From positions 81,777 through 145,776 of the forward strand of contig NZ_JAENGP010000007.1 in assembly GCF_016595155.1 (NCBI RefSeq): a stretch of DNA of 64,000 bases, read 5' to 3'. Position numbers and translations under genes: made by a program. Source of the stretch: Advenella mandrilli (GTDB lineage Bacteria > Pseudomonadota > Gammaproteobacteria > Burkholderiales > Burkholderiaceae_B). Under the pieces are notes generated by a model. The model ran no database searches and was not told where the DNA came from. It saw only the letters and a list, made by a program, of their open reading frames with translations. Position 1 is the stretch's first letter, and each line of letters begins with the position of its first letter. Shown in pieces: positions 54,645 to 63,771 of the stretch.

Positions 54645-56648
54645 ATGGCTTCTGCACCAAACAATACCGAATCTACACTGACAAGTTTTATTTGGAACAA
54701 TGCGAATGATCTTTGGGGTGATTTCCCACATACAGAGTTCGGTAAAATCATTTTACCCTTTACGGTATTAAGACGTTTGGAATGTGTACTTGAGCCAACG
54801 AAAGAAGCTGTTCTCAATACTTATGCGCAATTCAAAGATCAAGGAATGGCGCTTGACGATATTCTTACTAACGTAAGCGGCAATCCATTTTATAACAAAT
54901 CAACCTATAACCTATCTAATTTAGGCGGGACAAAAACCAAAGCCAACCTTGAAGATTACATTTCCAATTTTTCTGAAAACGTGCGTGTGATCTTTGAACA
55001 GTTTGACTTCAATACAACGATTAACAAGCTTTCTAAAGCGAATTTACTGCTACGCATTTGCAATAATTTCGCTGCCATCGACTTACATCCGAATGTTGTT
55101 CCTGACCGCACCATGAGTAATGTCTATGAACATTTAATCGCTAGATTTGGTGCAGAAGTCGGTACGGGGTCTGAGGACTTCATGACTCCGCGTGATATTG
55201 TACATTTGGCAGCGACTTTATTGCTTGAGCCTGATAATGAGCTGTTTGAACAAAAGAATGGTTTAATCAGAACTATCTATGATCAAACGTGCGGTACATC
55301 GGGCTTCCTAACCGACATGATGAATTATGTAGACGGTTTTAAAGACCGCTATAAAGTTGCCCCTGTACTTGTACCCCACGGACAGGAATTGCAGCCTGAA
55401 ACTCATGCGGTCGCATTGGGTTCAATGTTGCTCAAAAAACTGGAATCTGACCCAAGCCGTGATTTATCGCAGAATATTAAATTGGGCAGTACACTCAGTA
55501 ATGACTTATTTGCAGGACAGCGTTTCCACTATCAATGTTCTAACCCGCCTTTTGGTATGTCATGGGCGAAGGATGCCAGTGCGGTTCAATTAGAGCATAA
55601 AGAAAAAGGCTTAAATGGGCGTTTTGGTGCGGGCTTGCCTAAAGCCAGTGACGGCTCAATGCTGTTTTTACAAAATCTGATTTCCAAACTAGAACTGCCT
55701 GAAAATGGTGGTGGTCGTGGTGCGATTGTGCTATCAGGTTCACCATTGTTTAACGGTGGTGCAGGCTCAGGCGAGTCAGAAATTAGACGCTTCATTTTAG
55801 AAAATGATTATCTCGAAGCAATTGTGGCATTGCCGACTGATATTTTCTTCCGTACAGGTATTGGTACATATATTTGGTTGATCTCAAACCGTAAACCTGA
55901 ACAGCGCAAAGGCAAAGTACAGCTCATTGATGCTACAGGCATGGGTTCATCTATGCGCAAGAATGAGGGCAACAAGCGCAAGTTTATTGACCAAAATTCG
56001 ATTGATGAAATTAGCCGTATTTATGCCGATTTTGAAGAAAGTTCGGTCAGTAAAATCTTTGACTATACTGACTTTGGCTATCGCAGAGTCAAAGTCTTGC
56101 GCCCTCTACGGATTGATCTTCAATTTGATGCGGAAAAACTGGAATCGTTTAAAGCATCGAAAGAGTTTGGCAAGTTATCAGACAGCGACCAAAACACGAT
56201 ATCAGCTTATATTGAGCAGCAGTTTGGTGACAGTAAAGACTATGCTTGGTTTGAGAATACATTCCTGAAAAATCTACCACTCAGCAAAGTCAGTAAGGGC
56301 TTAAAGAATGCTTTGATCGCTGCGTTTGGGGTGCAAAATCCTGATGCCGAAGCCGTAGAAATTAACGGTGAAGTGCAAATGGACAGTGAACTTACCGATT
56401 ACGAGAACATCCCACTCAATCAAGATATTGCTGCATATATGGCAAAAGAGGTACTTCCTCATGCGCCTGATGCGGTAATTGATACCAGTTATACCGATGC
56501 CAAAGACGGTCAAGTCGGTGTGGTGGGTTATGAAATTAACTTTAACCGCTATTTCTATGTATTTGAGCATCCACGCCATCCGAATGAGATTATGGCTGAA
56601 ATTAAAGAGCTTTCTGCCGAAGTTGCACAATTGCTTGGGGAGGTTTAA
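54645..56648 (+). CDS. hsdM: type I restriction-modification methyltransferase subunit
   Basis: 667 residues. Adenine-N6 methyltransferase with an N-terminal helical domain (NDLWGDFPHTEFGKIILPFTVLRRLE in two parts), the SAM motif DQTCGTSGFLTDM at ~224-236, and the catalytic NPPFGMSW at ~303-310. Forms the M2S methylase with HsdS and the R2M2S complex with HsdR. The protein has a long C-terminal part compared with K-12 HsdM, as in a known long subgroup. AT-rich codon use sets it apart from the chromosome. Two bases separate it from hsdS. Confidence 0.95.
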   Translation: MASAPNNTESTLTSFIWNNANDLWGDFPHTEFGKIILPFTVLRRLECVLEPTKEAVLNTYAQFKDQGMALDDILTNVSGNPFYNKSTYNLSNLGGTKTKANLEDYISNFSENVRVIFEQFDFNTTINKLSKANLLLRICNNFAAIDLHPNVVPDRTMSNVYEHLIARFGAEVGTGSEDFMTPRDIVHLAATLLLEPDNELFEQKNGLIRTIYDQTCGTSGFLTDMMNYVDGFKDRYKVAPVLVPHGQELQPETHAVALGSMLLKKLESDPSRDLSQNIKLGSTLSNDLFAGQRFHYQCSNPPFGMSWAKDASAVQLEHKEKGLNGRFGAGLPKASDGSMLFLQNLISKLELPENGGGRGAIVLSGSPLFNGGAGSGESEIRRFILENDYLEAIVALPTDIFFRTGIGTYIWLISNRKPEQRKGKVQLIDATGMGSSMRKNEGNKRKFIDQNSIDEISRIYADFEESSVSKIFDYTDFGYRRVKVLRPLRIDLQFDAEKLESFKASKEFGKLSDSDQNTISAYIEQQFGDSKDYAWFENTFLKNLPLSKVSKGLKNALIAAFGVQNPDAEAVEINGEVQMDSELTDYENIPLNQDIAAYMAKEVLPHAPDAVIDTSYTDAKDGQVGVVGYEINFNRYFYVFEHPRHPNEIMAEIKELSAEVAQLLGEV

Positions 56649-56650
56649 AG

Positions 56651-57979
56651 ATGCAATTTAAACAATACCCAAGTTATAAAAATAGCGGTGTGGAATGGTT
56701 AGGGGATGTACCTAAGCATTGGCAAGTCAAACCCAATAAATATGTATTTAAAATCCAAAAGCGTATTGCAGGAACATTAGGTTTTAATGTTCTTTCAATT
56801 ACTCAAAAAGGTTTAAAAATTAAAGATATTGAAAGTAATGCGGGGCAAATGGCTCAAGATTATTCTAAATACCAAATTGTAAATGTCGGTGATTTTGCAA
56901 TGAATCACATGGATTTACTAACGGGATGGGTTGATATTGCCAAAGTTACAGGTGTTACTAGCCCTGATTACCGAGTATTTGAAGTTAGGAATAAAAAAGT
57001 TAATAAAGAATATTTTTTGCATTTATTCCAATTAGGTTATAGAAATAAAATTCTTTTTGCTTTTGGTCAAGGTGCTGCTCAGATGGGCAGATGGCGCTTG
57101 CAAAGTGAAACTTTTAATAGTTTAAAAATGCCATTCCCTAGCATAGAGGAACAAGAAAAAATAGTTTCATTTCTCGACACCGAAACTGCCCGAATTGACA
57201 CCCTTATTGCCAAGCAAGAAAAGTTAATCGAACTTTTAGAAGAACAGCGTAAGTCGATTATTTCTCATGCTGTGACTAAAGGTTTAAATCCCAATGCACC
57301 GATGAAAGACAGTGGTGTGGAATGGTTGGGGGAAGTTCCTGAGCATTGGACGGTGTTAAAGAACAGACACATATTCAACTTTAGTAAAGGCCTAAGTATC
57401 ACGAAAGAAAACTTACAGGAATCAGGAATTCCGTGTGTTAGTTATGGTGAGGTGCATTCAAAATTTGGATTTGAATTTAACCCTGAAATTAATGACATGA
57501 AATTTGTGTCAGAAGAATATTTAGAAACCTCAAAAAACTGCCTTTTGAATAGTGGTGATTTTATCTTTGCTGATACATCAGAAGATTTTGAAGGTTCAGG
57601 TAATTTCTCATATTTAAATAGTAATTCCCAAGTTTTCGCAGGGTATCATACTGTTATTGCTCGTTTAAAATCGAAACAAAAACCGAGATTCTTTGCATAC
57701 ATATTTGATTCAAATGCACATCGCAAACAAATTCAAACACAAGTTAAAGGTATTAAAGTTTTTAGTATTACCCAAGGTATATTAAAAGACATATATTCTT
57801 GGCTGCCGCCAGTTCATGAACAAGATTTAATTGTTGAGTATTTAGATAATGAATGTAAAAAAATATCATTATTAAAAGCCAAGCAAATAGAACTAATCGA
57901 AAAACTTAAAGAATATCGTTCTTCGATTATCTCCCATGCGGTTACAGGCAAAATTGACGTAAGGGAGTTTGACGCATGA
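56651..57979 (+). CDS. hsdS: type I restriction-modification specificity subunit
   Basis: 442 residues. Two target-recognition domains, each introduced by the same phrase: SGVEWLGDVPKHW (~12-24) and SGVEWLGEVPEHW (~222-234), and each followed by a conserved helix with AKQEKLIELLEEQRKSIISHAVT (~192-214, in parts) and AKQIELIEKLKEYRSSIISHAVT (~410-432). The two halves recognise the two halves of a split target. The target sequence cannot be predicted here. The gap to hsdR (57980-58088) holds only a 20-codon ORF (58010-58072). Confidence 0.93.
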   Translation: MQFKQYPSYKNSGVEWLGDVPKHWQVKPNKYVFKIQKRIAGTLGFNVLSITQKGLKIKDIESNAGQMAQDYSKYQIVNVGDFAMNHMDLLTGWVDIAKVTGVTSPDYRVFEVRNKKVNKEYFLHLFQLGYRNKILFAFGQGAAQMGRWRLQSETFNSLKMPFPSIEEQEKIVSFLDTETARIDTLIAKQEKLIELLEEQRKSIISHAVTKGLNPNAPMKDSGVEWLGEVPEHWTVLKNRHIFNFSKGLSITKENLQESGIPCVSYGEVHSKFGFEFNPEINDMKFVSEEYLETSKNCLLNSGDFIFADTSEDFEGSGNFSYLNSNSQVFAGYHTVIARLKSKQKPRFFAYIFDSNAHRKQIQTQVKGIKVFSITQGILKDIYSWLPPVHEQDLIVEYLDNECKKISLLKAKQIELIEKLKEYRSSIISHAVTGKIDVREFDA

Positions 57980-58088
57980 TTTCTTTAGCAAACACTATCT
58001 AAAGCCAATATGGGAATGCCTGAGTTATGGCATCAAGCCCCGTTTTGGCAACACGCATTACAACAGAATTAAAAATTAGGGGAATCGC

Positions 58089-61000
58089 ATGAATATCTTG
58101 GCAGACAAAGCCCATTATGAAAGTCACTTAGAAGCCTATATTGTGCAAAAACTGCAAGCGCAAGGTTGGGTGGTTGGGCAAAGTAAAAATTATCATACCG
58201 AATATGCACTGTATCCCGAAGATTTAATCACATGGATTCAAGCCACACAGCCTGGAAAGTGGGAAAAACTGCAAGCACTGAATGGTAGTAATACCGAAAA
58301 ACGCATCATCGACCGCTTGGATGATGAACTGAATAAGAAAAGCACAATCCATATCTTTCGTAATGGCTTTAGCATGGCGGGCGCAGGCACAATCGACCTC
58401 AGTGAAAGCGCACCCGAAGATGGACGCAATCAAGCCGTCATTGACCGCTATAACGCCAATATTCTACGTGTTGTCCCACAACTCAAATATCATCCATCCA
58501 AAGATGCAGGCATTTTGGACCTTGTGTTCTTTATTAATGGCTTGCCAATGGCAACGGTAGAAATTAAGACCGAGTTTAACCAGTCTTTAGAAGATGCCAT
58601 TGAACAGTATAAAAATGACCGTAAGCCGATAGACCCTAAAACAAGACGTAAAGAGCCATTGTTAACACCCAAGCGTGGTGCAATTGTGCATTTTGCCTTG
58701 TCTGAATCTGAAATTGCCATGACCACCGCTTTAGATGGTGAAAGCACCTATTTCTTGCCGTTTAATAAAGGTAATCAGGGACATGCAGGCAACCCTCCTG
58801 CGGATGCAGCCAAAGGTGAGGATTATCCCGTGGCGTATTTTTGGGATTATGTCTGCCAACGTGATAATTGGCTGAAAATTTTCCATAATTTTGTCTACGT
58901 GGAAAAGAAAAACAAAGTCGATCTATATGGTAATTGGACGGTACAGGAACGCTTGATCTTCCCGCGTTATCATCAGTTTGATGCGGTGAATAAAATCATT
59001 GCCGATGTGCAAGAAAAAGGCGTAGGACTGAATTATCTGTGTGAACACAGTGCAGGCTCAGGCAAAACATCGACAATCTCTTGGGTGTGTCATTCACTGG
59101 TGCGTTTCGTCACAATGACGGTACACCGTTTTATAACTCCGTCATTGTGGTGACAGACAGAACGGTACTGGATGACCAGTTACAGGAAGCGATTCAACAA
59201 TTAGATCATCAGAAAGGCTTAATTGCTGCAATTAACCGTGATGACAAAGAACATGCAGGCAAATCGAAAAGCAAACAGCTTGAAGATGCACTGTTATCCA
59301 ATAAACAGATCATTATTGTGACCATTCAGACTTTCCCGCATGTGATGGAAGCGATTCTGACCAATACCAGTTTAAGCGACCGTAACTACGGTATTGTGAT
59401 TGATGAAGCACATACCTCGCAAACAGGCTCAACAGCATCTAAACTGCAAGCGACATTGGCATTGCAGTCGGGTGAAGCAATGGCTAACCTGACTGTTGAG
59501 GAATTGCTTGAGCAGATTCAAAAAGCGCGTGTACAGTCCAAAAACATCAGTCACTTTGCCTTTACTGCAACTCCAAAACACTCGACTAAAATGCTGTTTG
59601 GGCGCACTAAAAATGGTGAGCCTGCCAGTGATGATAACTTGCCTGAATCCTTCCATCTATATCCGCAACGTCAAGCCATTGAAGAAGGCTTTATTTTAGA
59701 TGTACTGCAAGGCTACGTGCCTTATAAAACAGCTTTTAAACTTGGCGGTGAAGCTGTTGATGATGATAAACGAGTCAATTCTAAAGCAGCCAAGAAAGCC
59801 TTAGCCCGTTGGATGGCTTTACACGCGACCAATGTCACGCAAAAGGTGCAGTTTATTATTCAACACTTTCACCACAATGTTGCCAATTTGCTTAATGGTC
59901 AAGCCAAAGCCATGATCGTGACCAGTTCACGCCCTGCGGCAGCACGATATAAAATTGCCTTGGAAAAATATATTGAAGATAACCCTGAATACAGTGCCTA
60001 CCGTGTCTTGGTGGCATTTTCGGGTAAGCTCACAGGCAAACAGATTAGCCATGAAGCAGATGGTGATAGCGAAAACGGGGCGCTATTTCAAGTTGGTGAA
60101 GATGCTGAATTTACCGAAGCCAATATGAATGCCGATGCACCTAATTCTGATTTACGCATCGCATTTGACCGCCCTGAATATCGCTTAATGGTTGTGGCGA
60201 ATAAATTCCAAACAGGCTTTGACCAACCCAAACTCTGCGCCATGTACATTGATAAAGTCATTGCCAATGAAGTTGAAGTGGTACAAACCTTGTCACGCTT
60301 AAACCGTACCACCACAGGCAAAGATCAAACTTTTGTAATTGACTTTGTAAATGACCCTGAATGGATTTTAAAGTGCTTCAAGAAGTACGACAACGGGGCA
60401 ACAATGGTGGATGTACAAGACCCGAATGTGGTTTATACCATCAAAGATAATATTGAAGAACTTGATCTGATTACCGAAGATGATTTGGAGGAGTTTAAAG
60501 CAGCTCGTTTTAAAACTATCCGCGATATTAGTAATCATGATTTCAAAGAAACCACACATCCCGACCTGTTTAAAGCAACAGATCGTGTCGCCCGCCTGTT
60601 TAACCAAAAACTGAAAATGCTCAAACAGGCGATTGAGCTACAGGAAACCGCATTTGATCAAGCCAAAGCAGACGGCAATGATGAAGGCGCAGAAAAAGCG
60701 GAATTTGAGCGCAAGCAGTTAGACGTAGAACTACAAACCTTGATGCGCTTTAAGGGCAATTTGGATAAGTTTAGCCGTATTTATTCCTATGTGGCACAGC
60801 TTATTGACTTTGGCGATCCTGAACTTGAAAACTTCTCGGCATTTACCAAGCTCTTATCCAAACGATTAAATGGTATGTCTGCTAAAGAAATTGATATTTC
60901 AGGCTTGGTACTGACTGGCTTTGGCATCTTTAAAAAGAAACTTAAAACCGATGATACCGATCATCCCGAAGCGGATGAACCTCAACCATTAGCCCCCATC

Positions 61001-61372
61001 CAAGGCACAGCCAATGGTGATTTACAGCCAACCAAAATGACTTATCTGAAAGAAGTCATTGATCTTATTGCTCAGACTTTTGGCGATATTTCCACCCGTG
61101 AAGAACAGGTGGTATACATCAATCATTTAGTAACCATTCTACGAAATAACGATGTAGTTATGGCTCAGATTGAAAATAATCCTGAATCCACAGCCTTGCA
61201 AGGTAATTTGCCATCGGCAACGAAAGGCGCAATTATTCAAGCACTGACCTCACATCAAGACTTATCAGCATTGTTGCTCAAGACCGATGCACAAGCGATG
61301 CAGAACGTGATCAAGGTGCTGTATAAATTGCTTAAAGATGGTGAAACCATTGATGTGCATCGTCTAACATAA
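58089..61372 (+). pseudogene. hsdR: type I restriction endonuclease subunit HsdR, frameshifted
   Basis: The first frame (58089-59153) carries the nuclease domain with EIKTEFNQS (~164-172) and the Walker A EHSAGSGKTSTISW (~319-332). At ~59108 the frame changes: the correct reading continues in the second frame as RHNDGTPFYNSVIVVTDRTVLD, DEAH box VIDEAHTSQTGS, FAFTATPK. One inserted base gives 1094 codons over the whole stretch, exactly in register. Translocase/restriction is therefore lost as sequenced, while hsdM and hsdS remain intact. A sequencing error cannot be excluded. Confidence 0.88.
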
Positions 61373-61384
61373 CGGAGTATTGGA

Positions 61385-62734
61385 ATGATTGATATTCTGC
61401 AACTGGAAGGTGTACAGCCGATAGATTACCGTAATGAAGATGGCTGTATTATGATTACCGTACAGCCAAGCGGTGAGCATTTGGAAACATGCCCTGAATG
61501 CGGTGGACGCTTATATAAGCACGGTCAGCGTATCAATCATTTTGCTGATACCCCCTTGCAGATGCAACCAGTAAAAATTGAGGTGATACGAACACGCTAT
61601 CGCTGTTCTGAATGCAAAAGCATGATAACCCCTCAACTCAGCTTCTTAGATGAAAAACGCAGAGCGACCTATCGGCTGATTCAGCAAGTACGCAAGCGTT
61701 GCTTAGATCGAACTTTTACACAGCTTGCCGAAGATACGGGTGTAGTCGTGAACACCATTAAAAACATTACGCTCGATTTCGTGGAGGAATTAGAACGAGA
61801 TATTAAGTTTGAAACTCCAACGATTATGGGTATTGATGAACTTAAATTGATGGGAACATATCGCTGTGTCATCACCAACCTTGCTATGAACAGCTTATAT
61901 GATATGTTGCCTGAAAGAACTCAAGATACATTGATACCATACTTCGCCAAACTGCCTGATGCAGAAAAAGTAGAATGGATTTGTAGTGATATGTGGCGAC
62001 CCTTCAAAAAGTCATTCCGTCTGCACCTACCAAATGCCAAGTTGGTTATTGATAAGTTTCATGTAGTGAGAATGGCAAGTGAAGCTTTAGACACTGAACG
62101 TAAAGCTTTACAAAGTAGTTTGGATCGTGATGCCCGACTGAATATGAAAAAACATTTACGGTGGATACTGCTTAGACGACCAAATTCATTGACCGAAGAT
62201 CAACAAAGAATTTTAGGAAATTTAGAAAAATGGCATCCTGAATTTAAGGAAGCTTATGACCTCAAAGAGCAGTTTTATAATATTTATGAAGCAACAACCA
62301 AAGACGATGCCATACAAAGGTTTCATGAATGGGAAAGCAGTATTCCCAAATATTTAAAGTCTTTCCGTGACGTTGCTAAAACTGTGAATAATCACTTTGA
62401 GGATATATTCACCTATTGGGATGCGCCAATAAGAATTACCAATGCTTATACTGAGGGGCATAATGGTCTTACAAGGGTCGAAAATCGAATGGGACGAGGA
62501 TATACCTTTGAGGTGCTTCGAGCAAAAATGTTATATAACAAAGTGGCTCGATCTATTACAACTTTAAAGACTCCATCATCTTCATTAAAATCAACCGAAG
62601 GTTATGAGGGTTTAACTGCATTTCCAACCAAGCAAGAGAATACTAAGTTGGAATATGGCGCTTATATTCCAACCTTGGTTGAATTGTATGGCGGTGATGA
62701 ATATTTAGATGAAGAACTAATTTCAATCATATAA
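61385..62734 (+). CDS. ISL3-family transposase, apparently without IS ends
   Basis: 449 residues. N-terminal zinc fingers (CPECGGRLYKHG and CSECKSMITP), HTH, then the ISL3 DDE domain with catalytic Asp in MGIDELKL (~149), Asp in CSDMWRPF (~201) and Glu in YTEGHNGLTRVENRMGRG (~361). All look intact. It starts 12 bp after hsdR on the same strand. No terminal inverted repeat or target duplication was seen on either side by eye, so it is not a clear complete IS. It could be domesticated, a remnant, or a companion gene that moves with the restriction locus. Confidence 0.85.
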   Translation: MIDILQLEGVQPIDYRNEDGCIMITVQPSGEHLETCPECGGRLYKHGQRINHFADTPLQMQPVKIEVIRTRYRCSECKSMITPQLSFLDEKRRATYRLIQQVRKRCLDRTFTQLAEDTGVVVNTIKNITLDFVEELERDIKFETPTIMGIDELKLMGTYRCVITNLAMNSLYDMLPERTQDTLIPYFAKLPDAEKVEWICSDMWRPFKKSFRLHLPNAKLVIDKFHVVRMASEALDTERKALQSSLDRDARLNMKKHLRWILLRRPNSLTEDQQRILGNLEKWHPEFKEAYDLKEQFYNIYEATTKDDAIQRFHEWESSIPKYLKSFRDVAKTVNNHFEDIFTYWDAPIRITNAYTEGHNGLTRVENRMGRGYTFEVLRAKMLYNKVARSITTLKTPSSSLKSTEGYEGLTAFPTKQENTKLEYGAYIPTLVELYGGDEYLDEELISII

Positions 62735-62870
62735 TGCAAATAGCCGAAATTTTATCCTCCATCATTAGGCCATAAAGCCACACAAATATTTATAAAAACA
62801 AATCACTATCATTCTTATCAATGCTTAAAGCATGGTGGCTAAGTCACCACCACATCATTTTGATTATGCA

Positions 62871-62946
62871 GCCCAGAACTGGGCGTTTCCGGCCAAGCCG
62901 GAATTTATTAAAAGTGTCCACTTTTAACGGCTTCGGCCTATCCTGC
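62871..62946 (+). other. probable origin of transfer (oriT) with IncP-like nic sequence
   Basis: Three perfect hairpins in a row: GCCCAG/CTGGGC (62871-62884), TTCCGGC/GCCGGAA (62887-62903) and TTAAAAGTG/CACTTTTAA (62908-62927). A smaller GGC-TTCG-GCC (62929-62938) ends against TATCCTGC (62939-62946), which equals the IncP/RP4-type nic core, cut between G and C. GGTG/CACC sequences at ~62834-62850 add a weaker dyad. The remaining part of 62735-62870 shows no gene. Relaxase and mobC lie 9 kb to the left. Confidence 0.65.
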
Positions 62947-62972
62947 ATTTAGATTTTAAGAGGTTGTTCTTT

Positions 62973-63127
62973 GAATCTAAATGGAAATAAATTGAATTTT
63001 TTAGAATTAAATAGAACAAAATAGAATTTTGTGGAATTAATTAAAATTATTATGTATAATATGAAATAAATCATAATTTATATGAAATTTTATAGAATAA
63101 ATTGAATTTTAATAGTATTTATTCGAA
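62973..63127 (+). repeat. array of GAA units every ~10 bp (helically phased)
   Basis: GAA (sometimes GTA/AAA/ATA) recurs at 62973, 62984, 62994, 63004, 63014, 63024, 63034, 63044, 63054, 63063, 63073, 63084, 63095, 63104, 63115 and 63125. That is 152 bp over 15 intervals, or 10.1 bp, one helical turn. Typical units read TAGAATTAAA or TTGAATTTT. The array starts 27 bp after the predicted nic and ends 60 bp before a gene for an HTH protein. Either bent DNA or a regular array of protein sites on one face of the helix. Confidence 0.75.
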
Positions 63128-63185
63128 TTTTCAAAATGATATTTAGGAAAATTTATTTTAGCAATTACTGCATGTTGAAAATCAA

Positions 63186-63617
63186 ATGAAGCTGACACTT
63201 GAAGAGTTTTTGGGCAAAAACAAGCCTGCTGGCAGGTCAAAACTTGATCGTTTTATTAATGAAATTTTTGAATTGAAAAATCAAGGATTTTCCTTGGATC
63301 AAATTCTTGATTTCTTGAGTATAAATGAAGTTAAAGTTAGCAAATCTACGTTGCACTTTTTTATAAAAAATAAAATAAGTACATACAAAGAATCACCTAA
63401 AAAATCTTTTGTTATTGAAAAAAATAACTCAACGACAGTAGAAAAATTTTCTAAACAAGAAACCTCAAAAAAAGAACAGGAACCTACTGCGCAAAAAAAA
63501 ATTAAATTGTCTGTATCAGAAAAATCTGAATCAACCGAATCTAAAAAAATTAAATCAGATTATGAAATACCCTCTTATGCCCCCAAAAGTTTAAAAAATA
63601 TTGACGATTTAATTTAA
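63186..63617 (+). CDS. small HTH protein downstream of the phased array
   Basis: 143 residues. N-terminal DNA-binding-like helix set (SKLDRFINEIFELKNQGFSLDQILDFL then VSKSTLHFFIKNK, ~17-62 in parts), of a kind seen in plasmid accessory proteins that test where an oriT or partition site is. The C-terminal ~80 residues are Lys/Ser/Glu-rich and disordered. No membrane segment. It is the nearest gene to the phased array, so it may bind it. Similar in place to StbA or TraK genes next to oriT in other plasmids, but no homology to those can be claimed. Confidence 0.65.
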   Translation: MKLTLEEFLGKNKPAGRSKLDRFINEIFELKNQGFSLDQILDFLSINEVKVSKSTLHFFIKNKISTYKESPKKSFVIEKNNSTTVEKFSKQETSKKEQEPTAQKKIKLSVSEKSESTESKKIKSDYEIPSYAPKSLKNIDDLI

Positions 63618-63629
63618 TGGGAAATGATA

Positions 63630-63771
63630 ATGGAATTTGTTAGTGATTTAGATGTAAGAAAGAAAGAAAGCTCTTGAAAAATTTGTTTTTCAAAATAAAC
63701 CTGAGCTAATAGCAAAGCTAGACGAGTTTAAAAAAGAAATTATTAGTTTGAATGAAATGGGTTATTCATTA
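63630..63771 (+). pseudogene. broken relative of the upstream HTH gene, cut by an IS
   Basis: ATG at 63630 (GGGA 7 nt upstream) opens MEFVSDLDVRKK, but a run of AGAA repeats (63657-63668) throws it out of frame and a stop follows at 63675. If one AGAA is removed the frame goes on ALEKFVFQNKPELIAKLDEFKKEIISLNEMGYSLG, which resembles KLDRFINEIFELKNQGFSL in the preceding gene. It then runs into the left end of an IS5-family element at ~63772. So a paralogue was inactivated twice, or the repeat switches it. Confidence 0.65.

Noticed and set aside
58010..58072. A 20-codon ORF between hsdS and hsdR.
   Set aside because: No ribosome site or recognised family; too short to support.
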